In this document: in pieces, positions 58,081-64,000 of the stretch
Position numbering within the stretch: position 1 is the stretch's first letter
How the letters are laid out: each line of letters starts with the position of its first letter
From: REEB481 sp964586595
Lineage (GTDB): Bacteria; Bacteroidota; Bacteroidia; NS11-12g; UBA955
Assembly (NCBI GenBank): GCA_964586595.1
Contig: CAZPHB010000005.1
Coordinates: 62,001 to 126,000, forward strand
Length of the DNA: 64,000 nucleotides
Direction of reading: 5' to 3'
Notes under the pieces: generated by a model
Databases searched by the model: none
Told to the model about the DNA's origin: nothing
The model's input: the letters and a program-made list of their open reading frames with translations, nothing else
Translations under genes and position numbers: made by a program

Positions 58081-59637
58081 ATGAAAAACAACAATACCAA
58101 AATTCTGCTCTCCTTTGTGGTAGCGCTGCTGGTCAGCATACTGCTGTTCAATCAGGTGCTCGGCATGAGCTTCGATGTGCCTGCACAACAATTCCAAATC
58201 TATCTTTATTCTGTAGTGATTGCCTTCCTGACCGCCATCATGGTCTGGATTTTTGGACAAAAAGAACATCCTGCAGGCCTCAGGCTGCTGTTCTTCACAG
58301 AAATGTGGGAACGCTTCAGCTACTACGGAATGAGGGGCCTTTTGATTTTGTACCTGACCAAAACCTATGCTGAAGGCGGTCTTGGCTTCGACGACAATAC
58401 CGCAGGTCTGATTTACGGGGTCTATACCGGATTGGTGTACCTCACACCCATCATCGGCGGATGGCTTGCAGACAATTTCATCGGGCAGCGCCGTTCCATC
58501 ACCATCGGAGGCATTTTGATGGCACTGGGTCAATTTGCCCTCGCCACCAATGCAGGAATGGGGTCTTTCTACGCAGGTCTTGCCATGTTGATTGTGGGCA
58601 ATGGATTTTTCAAACCCAATATTTCCATTGTGGTTGGACAGTTGTACGACAATCAGGATCCGCGCAAAGACCGCGCATTCAATATTTTCTACATGGGCAT
58701 CAACCTTGGGGCCTTCTTGGCTCCGTTGGTATGCGGTTTCCTTGCCGAAGATTTCTTCGCAACCAAGCAGGCACAGGCAGATGGCAGCATGAAGGTGACC
58801 CAATACGCGTTCCAGTATGGTTTTTTGGCTGCCGGTATTGGCATGGCCTTAGGTCAGTTGATGTTCAATACGCTTGGGCAGAAATACCTCGGTGACATCG
58901 GCAAACGCCCGGCCAACAAAAACCTGGCAGCGGGTGACATCGTGGACAACATGAATGCATCCGGCAGTGGTTTGACCAAAGAAGAAAAAGACCGCACCAA
59001 AGTGATTGTGATTCTCGTGGCCTTCGTAACCTTCTTCTGGGCAGGTTTTGAACAGGCTGGTGGCGCACTTTCGCTCTATACAGATAAATACATCGACCGC
59101 GAGGTGAGCGATTTCCTGATTCCCACATCCTGGTTTCAGAGTGTGAACCCCCTATTCATCGTGATGCTTGCTCCGCTGTTTACCATTTTGTGGTCGAGCC
59201 TGAACCGTTCCAATAAAGAACCCAATACGCCCGTGAAAATGGGTCTGGGCATGATTCTGCTCGGTCTTGGCTTCCTGTTGATGGTAGGTGCGGTATTGCA
59301 GCGCGGTGGCGAAGTAGCCGATTCGGGCATCAAAGCCAGCATTTACTGGATGCTTGGAACTTACCTCATCCATACCTGTGGTGAATTGTGCCTCAGCCCG
59401 ATTGGACTTTCAATGGTTACCAAACTGGCGCCCGTAAAACTGGCTTCACTGTTGATGGGCGTATGGTTCCTCAGCAGCTTCGTTGCCAATAACCTGGCCG
59501 GATTGACCGTAGGATTCGTGGAGAAACTCGGTGCCATGACCATCTTTGGAGGTATTGCAGGATTTACCATTTTCATGGGATTGGTCCTGATTGCCCTCAA
59601 CAAGAAACTCCTTGCCATGATGCACGGAGTGAAATAA
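58081..59637 (+). CDS. POT-family peptide transporter (second copy)
   Basis: 518 aa. TM1 motif FFTEMWERFSYYGMRGLLILYL (canonical ExxERFxYYG), FYMGINLGAFLAPLVCGFLAEDF, and later FFWAGFEQAGGALSLYTD and CGELCLSPIGLSMVTKLAP. The start is placed at MKNNNTKILL (58081), a little after the paralogue stop; a longer frame overlaps the first POT gene. Proton-dependent oligopeptide uptake. Followed by a strong terminator. Confidence 0.94.
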   Translation: MKNNNTKILLSFVVALLVSILLFNQVLGMSFDVPAQQFQIYLYSVVIAFLTAIMVWIFGQKEHPAGLRLLFFTEMWERFSYYGMRGLLILYLTKTYAEGGLGFDDNTAGLIYGVYTGLVYLTPIIGGWLADNFIGQRRSITIGGILMALGQFALATNAGMGSFYAGLAMLIVGNGFFKPNISIVVGQLYDNQDPRKDRAFNIFYMGINLGAFLAPLVCGFLAEDFFATKQAQADGSMKVTQYAFQYGFLAAGIGMALGQLMFNTLGQKYLGDIGKRPANKNLAAGDIVDNMNASGSGLTKEEKDRTKVIVILVAFVTFFWAGFEQAGGALSLYTDKYIDREVSDFLIPTSWFQSVNPLFIVMLAPLFTILWSSLNRSNKEPNTPVKMGLGMILLGLGFLLMVGAVLQRGGEVADSGIKASIYWMLGTYLIHTCGELCLSPIGLSMVTKLAPVKLASLLMGVWFLSSFVANNLAGLTVGFVEKLGAMTIFGGIAGFTIFMGLVLIALNKKLLAMMHGVK

Positions 59638-59668
59638 GAAACTTTAACGCCGTTGTGCGTTTGTTTGG

Positions 59669-59704
59669 CCGGGGATGTCTTGACGGATGTCCCCGGTTTT
59701 TTTT
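59669..59704 (+). terminator. Intrinsic terminator after the second POT gene
   Basis: Stem CCGGGGA (59669-59675) / TCCCCGG (59690-59696) with further inner pairing, followed by eight T. About 30 nt after the stop codon. Between it and 59824 I recognise no gene. Confidence 0.8.
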
Positions 59705-59823
59705 ACAGCCCACAGGCACAGGCCATTGAGGGCTTAGCAGGTTTTAGTAAACCCCGGAAGTGTTTAGGCACATTCCGTGTCAGCCAAGAGTGAATCTCTG
59801 TTCTTACTTCACAGATAAACAAC

Positions 59824-59831
59824 TAATTTTG
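59824..59831 (+). promoter_or_regulatory. -7 box TAATTTTG of the UDP-sugar dehydrogenase gene
   Basis: TAATTTTG, full TAnnTTTG match, 23 nt before the ATG at 59855. -33 region has only a weak TTCT. Confidence 0.45.
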
Positions 59832-59854
59832 CCGCCTTATCAGATACTGCCTCT

Positions 59855-61150
59855 ATGGAAATGTTTGAACAAGTAGCCTCCGGACAAAAGAGTATTTGCG
59901 TCATCGGATTGGGTTACGTAGGTCTTCCTTTGGCACTTGAATTTGCCAAGAAATTCAAGGTTGTTGGATTCGACATCAATGAAAAGCGCGTAGAAATGAT
60001 GCGCCGCGGCGAAGATCCCAGCCGTGAACTTCCCTCCTCCGAATTTGAAGGCAGAAACATTACCTTCACCCACCTGCTTGATGAAATCAGGGATTGTGGT
60101 GTGTACATCGTTGCCGTGCCAACACCCATCAATGATGCCAATGAGCCGGATCTTATTCCGCTCATCAAGTCGAGCGAAACGGTTGGAAAGGTCATCAGCA
60201 AAGGTGATTACGTGGTTTATGAAAGTACAACCTATCCCGGATGCACTGAAGAAGATTGCGTACCTGTGATTGAACAATACTCCGGACTTAAAGCCGTTCA
60301 GGATTTTAAAGTTGGTTATTCTCCCGAGCGGATCAACCCGGGCGATAAAGAACGCCCGCTTCCAAAAATTCTGAAAATCGTTAGCGGTTGTGATGCGGAG
60401 AGTTTGGACAACCTGGCAAAGTTGTATGGTGCCATTATTGAAGCAGGCATTCACCGGGCGCCTACCATCAAGGTTGCGGAAGCCGCAAAAATTGTGGAAA
60501 ATACCCAGCGTGACGTGAACATCAGTTTGATGAACGAACTGTCGCTCATCTTTGATAAAATGGGTGTGAACACCTACGACGTTATTGAAGCTGCCGGAAC
60601 CAAGTGGAACTTCCACAAATACTTCCCCGGCCTTGTGGGCGGGCATTGCATTGGTGTTGATCCTTATTACCTGCTGCACAAAGCCGAAGCGCTGGGCTTT
60701 CATCCCCGCGTGATTGCCGCAGGTCGCTTCACCAATGACGCAATGGCAGCCCACATCGCAAAGGTGGCAGTGCAAAAGTTGATCAAGGCAGAACGCAACG
60801 TAAAGAACAGCCGTTTATTGATTCTGGGTGCTACCTTCAAAGAAGATGTAAGCGACATCAGAAACAGTAAAATCGTAGATATTGTACGTGAACTTGAAAG
60901 TTATGAGGTGAATGTGGAAGTAGTAGATCCGCACGCCGACAGCGATGAACTGCAACACGAATATCAGTTTGGGCTAAAGGCAGAAATCGGAAGTGGTTAC
61001 GACGGCATCATTCTCGCAGTTCCACATGCAGCATACCGCAACCTGGAAGAATCTTGGTTCCTGGAGCGATTGAATCCGGGCGGATTCTTGTTGGATCTTA
61101 AAGGATTGTACCGGGCACGCTTCCACAAGTTGGATTACTGGAGCCTCTGA
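59855..61150 (+). CDS. UDP-N-acetylglucosamine/galactosamine-type nucleotide-sugar dehydrogenase (TviB/WbpA-like)
   Basis: 431-aa NAD-dependent nucleotide-sugar dehydrogenase oxidising C6 of a UDP-sugar. NAD-binding GLGYVGLPLALEFA, YESTTYPGCTEEDCVPVIE, GYSPERINPGDKERPLPKI and the catalytic Cys in GGHCIGVDPYYL. The YSPERINPGD signature points to TviB/WbpO (UDP-GlcNAc/GalNAc dehydrogenase) rather than UDP-glucose dehydrogenase. Supplies uronic-acid sugars for surface polysaccharide. Confidence 0.93.
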   Translation: MEMFEQVASGQKSICVIGLGYVGLPLALEFAKKFKVVGFDINEKRVEMMRRGEDPSRELPSSEFEGRNITFTHLLDEIRDCGVYIVAVPTPINDANEPDLIPLIKSSETVGKVISKGDYVVYESTTYPGCTEEDCVPVIEQYSGLKAVQDFKVGYSPERINPGDKERPLPKILKIVSGCDAESLDNLAKLYGAIIEAGIHRAPTIKVAEAAKIVENTQRDVNISLMNELSLIFDKMGVNTYDVIEAAGTKWNFHKYFPGLVGGHCIGVDPYYLLHKAEALGFHPRVIAAGRFTNDAMAAHIAKVAVQKLIKAERNVKNSRLLILGATFKEDVSDIRNSKIVDIVRELESYEVNVEVVDPHADSDELQHEYQFGLKAEIGSGYDGIILAVPHAAYRNLEESWFLERLNPGGFLLDLKGLYRARFHKLDYWSL

Positions 61151-61202
61151 GTTTAACAAAACAAAAACCGCCCGGCCTTTCAGGCAAGCGGAACCAACGT
61201 AT

Positions 61203-61718
61203 ATGGACAAAGCCAGCCGTCAGCGCATGAACCAGGTGAAAGTGGAGGTGAACAAAAGGTTCACTGCCTACCTGGAGCAGACGGGGCAGCGGAAAACGCC
61301 GGAGCGCTACGCCATTCTGGACGAAATCTATTCCCACAGAACACACTTCGACGTAGATACCCTGTTTCTTCAAATGAAAAACAGGAAGTATCAGGTGAGT
61401 AGAGCCACCGTGTACAATACGCTCGATTTACTGGTAGCTTCAGGTTTGGTAAAACGGCATCAATTTGGCCAAAATACCAGCTTCTACGAACAGGCCTACG
61501 GCTACAGGCAACATGACCACCTCATTTGCCAGCAGTGCAACAAGGTGCTGGAATTCTGTGATCCGCGCATCCAACAAATTACCACAACCATGGGGGATTT
61601 GCTTAAGTTTGATGTGGACCACCACTCGTTGCACCTCTATGCTTTGCCCAGGGCCGATGAGCATGGAAATTGCCAACACTGCGGCATTCAGGTGGCACAA
61701 GAACAAAGCAAAAGCTAA
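61203..61718 (+). CDS. fur: Fur-family metalloregulator
   Basis: 171 aa. Winged helix with KTPERYAILDEIY and SRATVYNTLDLLVASGLVKRH, then the metal-binding and dimerisation domain with HDHLICQQCNKVLEF (CxxC) and a C-terminal CQHC. Ferric uptake regulator or a relative such as Zur or PerR; the metal cannot be decided from sequence alone. Fifty-two nt after the dehydrogenase and 3 nt before purA. Confidence 0.93.
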   Translation: MDKASRQRMNQVKVEVNKRFTAYLEQTGQRKTPERYAILDEIYSHRTHFDVDTLFLQMKNRKYQVSRATVYNTLDLLVASGLVKRHQFGQNTSFYEQAYGYRQHDHLICQQCNKVLEFCDPRIQQITTTMGDLLKFDVDHHSLHLYALPRADEHGNCQHCGIQVAQEQSKS

Positions 61719-61721
61719 AGC

Positions 61722-62987
61722 ATGGTTGACGTACTCTTAGGCCTTCAATGGGGCGATGAAGGCAAAGGCAAAATAGCCGATTTCCTGACACCACAATACG
61801 ACATAGTTTGTCGCTTTCAGGGTGGCCCCAATGCAGGTCATAGTTTGGAGTTCAACGGGCAAAAACATGTGTTGAATACCATTCCGAGCGGCATTTTCCA
61901 TCCCGGCATTGAAAACTTGATTGGAAATGGTGTAGTGATTGACCCTGTGAAGTTATTGGCGGAGATCGCACGCGTGGAACAAGCAGGTGTTGATGTGGCC
62001 GCCAGCCTGCGCATCAGCAGAAAAGCCCACCTGATCCTGCCAACACATCGTTTGCTCGACCAGGCCCTGGAAAATGCGCAGGGAGCTACCCGAATTGGAA
62101 GTACGCTGCGCGGCATCGGCCCGGCTTACAAGGATAAAACAGGCCGCACCGGTTTGCGTATGGGCGACATCAATGCGGCTGGTTTTGAACAGCGCTACCA
62201 TGCCGTAACCAGTTTCCACCTGAAAAATATTTTGGCCCTCGGTCTGACAGATTTTGACCTGGACGCCATGCATACTGAGTTTTTTGCTGCAGTGGACGGA
62301 TTGCGCCGATTTACCCAAGTGGACAGCGAATATTGGTTGCATGAACACATTCTCGCAGGGCGAAAAATCCTTGCCGAAGGTGCTCAGGGCAGTATGCTGG
62401 ATGTAGATTTCGGTACTTATCCTTATGTGACCAGCAGCAATACCATCAGTGGTGGTGCCTGCATCGGACTGGGTATTGCTCCTCGCTATATTGGCAAGGT
62501 GAGCGGCATTTTTAAAGCTTATTGCACGCGCGTGGGTGAAGGTCCGTTTCCTACAGAACTTCACGACGAAACCGGTGAATGGCTGCGCCAACAAGGCAAG
62601 GAGTTTGGAGCAACCACGGGCCGTCCGCGGCGCTGTGGCTGGATAGATCTGGTTGCCCTGAAATATGCCATCATGTTGAGTGGCGTTTCAGAACTGATCA
62701 TGATGAAAAGTGATGTGCTCAGCTCCATGTCCGTGATTCAGGCTGGCATCGGCTACCGCGATGCACAGGGAACCACCGACCGCATTCCTTTTGGCATCAA
62801 CCAGAAAGACCTTGTTCCTGTTTATCAGGAATTTGAAGGCTGGGATGAAGACATTACCGGCGCACGCTCCGTTGATGCGCTGCCGGGAGCACTCCAAAAC
62901 TATGTGCAGTTTCTGGAGCAGTATTTTCAACTGAACCTGCGCATCATTTCCGTTGGTCCTTCCCGCGAACAAACAGTAATCCGCTAA
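61722..62987 (+). CDS. purA: Adenylosuccinate synthase
   Basis: 421 aa, GTP-dependent first step from IMP to AMP. P-loop-like GLQWGDEGKGKIADFL, FQGGPNAGHSLEFNGQKHVLNTIPSGI, the switch region EGAQGSMLDVDFGTYPYVTSSNTI, and TGRPRRCGWIDLVALKYA. Complete and of family length. Confidence 0.97.
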   Translation: MVDVLLGLQWGDEGKGKIADFLTPQYDIVCRFQGGPNAGHSLEFNGQKHVLNTIPSGIFHPGIENLIGNGVVIDPVKLLAEIARVEQAGVDVAASLRISRKAHLILPTHRLLDQALENAQGATRIGSTLRGIGPAYKDKTGRTGLRMGDINAAGFEQRYHAVTSFHLKNILALGLTDFDLDAMHTEFFAAVDGLRRFTQVDSEYWLHEHILAGRKILAEGAQGSMLDVDFGTYPYVTSSNTISGGACIGLGIAPRYIGKVSGIFKAYCTRVGEGPFPTELHDETGEWLRQQGKEFGATTGRPRRCGWIDLVALKYAIMLSGVSELIMMKSDVLSSMSVIQAGIGYRDAQGTTDRIPFGINQKDLVPVYQEFEGWDEDITGARSVDALPGALQNYVQFLEQYFQLNLRIISVGPSREQTVIR

Positions 62988-62990
62988 GCC

Positions 62991-63350
62991 ATGAGCAAAC
63001 CCACGGTGGTGCTGGGCGCAACAAATAATCCGGAGCGTTATGCCTGGAAGGCGGCCATGATGTTGCTGGAACATGGACACGATATGCATCCTGTAGGCAT
63101 CAGAAAAGGCGAAGTTGGTGGAAGGGAAATCTCCAGATCCTTCCCCGATGTGCCCATCCATACCATTACCCTGTACCTGAATCCCAATCACCAGCTTCCC
63201 TGGTTTGAAACCATTCTGAACAGTGGTGCGCAGCGCATCATTTTCAATCCGGGTACCGAACACCCGGCATTGATGGAAGCGGCTGAAGCAGCCGGCATGG
63301 AAACGCTGGAAGCCTGTACATTGGTGCTGTTGCATACCGGTCAATACTGA
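62991..63350 (+). CDS. CoA-binding domain protein
   Basis: 119 aa. A single Rossmann-like CoA-binding module (PF13380 type): VVLGATNNPERYAWKAAMMLLEHGHDMHPVGIRKGEVGG ... GAQRIIFNPGTEHPALMEAAEAAG. The role is unknown. Three nt after purA, same transcript. Confidence 0.9.
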   Translation: MSKPTVVLGATNNPERYAWKAAMMLLEHGHDMHPVGIRKGEVGGREISRSFPDVPIHTITLYLNPNHQLPWFETILNSGAQRIIFNPGTEHPALMEAAEAAGMETLEACTLVLLHTGQY

Positions 63351-63354
63351 ATCC

Positions 63355-64000
63355 ATGAGCGAAACCCTGAGCGTAGTGGTCATCACCTACAATGAGGAAG
63401 CCAACATCAGGCGTTGCCTTGAATCCGTGGCTGCCGTGGCCGATGAGGTGATGGTGCTTGACTCCGGGTCCGAAGATCAAACCCGAACCATCGCTGCCGA
63501 ACTGGGCGCACGGGTGGAAATACATCCGTTCGACGGGCATATTGAACAAAAAAACAGGGCCCGCGCAATGGCTACCTGCACCTGGGTTTTGTCATTGGAT
63601 GCCGATGAAGCGTTGGACACTCAACTCCGCTCGTCGATTCTTCGGCTGAAAGCTGAAGGAAGTCCATATGTTGCCTATACCATGAACCGTTTGAACTTTT
63701 ATCGGGGCAAGGCCATCAAAACCTGTGGCTGGTACCCCGACCGGAAGTTGCGCTTATGGAGGAATGGTGTTGGTAGTTGGACAGGTAAAAACCCCCATGA
63801 TAAGTACGTGGTTCCCGGAGCAGCGCCGATAGGCCATTTGCCCGGCGATATTTTGCATGATACCTACCCTGACAAGGAAGCACTGATCAGACAGTCGAGG
63901 AAATTCGCTTCCATCAGTGCCCGGAACCTGAAAGAGCGGAACAGCTTTCTGTTAACTGTAAAAATGCTCTTGGGCCCGCTGTTTCGGTTTGTGCGCACCT
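63355..64000 (+). CDS. Glycosyltransferase family 2 (WaaE/KdtX-like), cut by window edge
   Basis: 215 residues visible from ATG 63355; the frame is open to the right edge. SVVVITYNEEANIRRCLESV, VLDSGSEDQT and the D-x-D region LSLDADEAL are GT2 signatures. Together with QKNRARAMATCTWV and NRLNFYRGKAIKTCGWYPDRKLRLWR, it resembles the WaaE/KdtX lipopolysaccharide-core glycosyltransferases. Likely works on LPS or other surface glycans. Four nt after the CoA-binding gene. Confidence 0.92.
   Translation, partial: MSETLSVVVITYNEEANIRRCLESVAAVADEVMVLDSGSEDQTRTIAAELGARVEIHPFDGHIEQKNRARAMATCTWVLSLDADEALDTQLRSSILRLKAEGSPYVAYTMNRLNFYRGKAIKTCGWYPDRKLRLWRNGVGSWTGKNPHDKYVVPGAAPIGHLPGDILHDTYPDKEALIRQSRKFASISARNLKERNSFLLTVKMLLGPLFRFVRT

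Noticed and set aside
59840..60775. 311-codon minus-strand frame over the UDP-sugar dehydrogenase
   Set aside because: Antisense shadow; low-complexity Asn/His/Phe content and no supporting features.

Overview
This 64-kb window is chromosomal DNA of a Bacteroidota bacterium. The grounds are: at least five proteins with type IX secretion (T9SS) C-terminal sorting domains; many -7 promoter elements of the form TAnnTTTG, some with a TTG/TTTG about 17-21 nt upstream; Bacteroidota-type families (DUF4294, DUF4846, DUF4369-TlpA, GlmU-like acyltransferase, CusA fused to TolC); a non-quinone-metabolic kynurenine 3-monooxygenase; and a carotenoid cluster of the flexixanthin/saproxanthin kind. Base composition looks moderate (about half G+C by eye) and even. 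I see no insertion sequence, prophage, CRISPR array or rRNA. I cannot place it below phylum level.

Layout. 1-7.3 kb (minus strand): heavy-metal RND efflux (adaptor cut by the window edge, CusA-TolC fusion, small membrane protein), a DUF1801 protein, a HigB/HigA-type toxin-antitoxin pair and a short-chain dehydrogenase. 7.6-22.6 kb: phosphoglycerate mutase, a lipoprotein, a LysR regulator, an ALDH8-like aldehyde dehydrogenase, a divergent NicO-like transporter / cytochrome c pair, a T9SS protein, truB, a TlpA-like lipoprotein, an OmpR/PhoB regulator, mtaB, lgt, a DUF4294 protein, rhomboid and GNAT. 22.6-23.3 kb: a tiny T9SS protein and a small repeat-bearing lipoprotein. 23.5-28.4 kb: carotenoid operon (CrtD-like, CruF-like, CrtZ, CrtI, CrtB). 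28.4-35.1 kb: DUF4846, mpl, kmo, a T9SS metalloprotease, and a malate/lactate dehydrogenase. 35.3-46.8 kb: an ECF sigma factor, a one-TM protein with an outer-membrane barrel, a secreted protein and two giant paralogous T9SS type-B surface proteins. 46.8-51.5 kb (minus): tig-clpP-clpX followed by an MFS transporter. 51.7-64 kb: tRNA-Leu(UAG), spoT/rel, a GlmU-like protein, rpmE2, a phosphoribosyltransferase, two POT peptide transporters, a UDP-sugar dehydrogenase, fur, purA, a CoA-binding protein and a truncated glycosyltransferase.

How it fits together. Most of the window is housekeeping (proteostasis, stringent response, lipoprotein maturation, tRNA/ribosome, purine, peptidoglycan recycling) interleaved with envelope and surface functions. 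The most unusual items are: (i) the ECF sigma / trans-envelope barrel / secreted protein operon next to two giant T9SS surface proteins, a candidate envelope-sensing and adhesin locus; (ii) the inner-membrane pump fused to an outer-membrane factor through an internal signal-peptide-like segment; and (iii) a recurrent arrangement in which a TAnnTTTG-like box ends only 5-9 nt before the start codon, predicting near-leaderless mRNAs for many genes. Start codons below were often moved to agree with this promoter pattern, signal peptides or operon overlaps.
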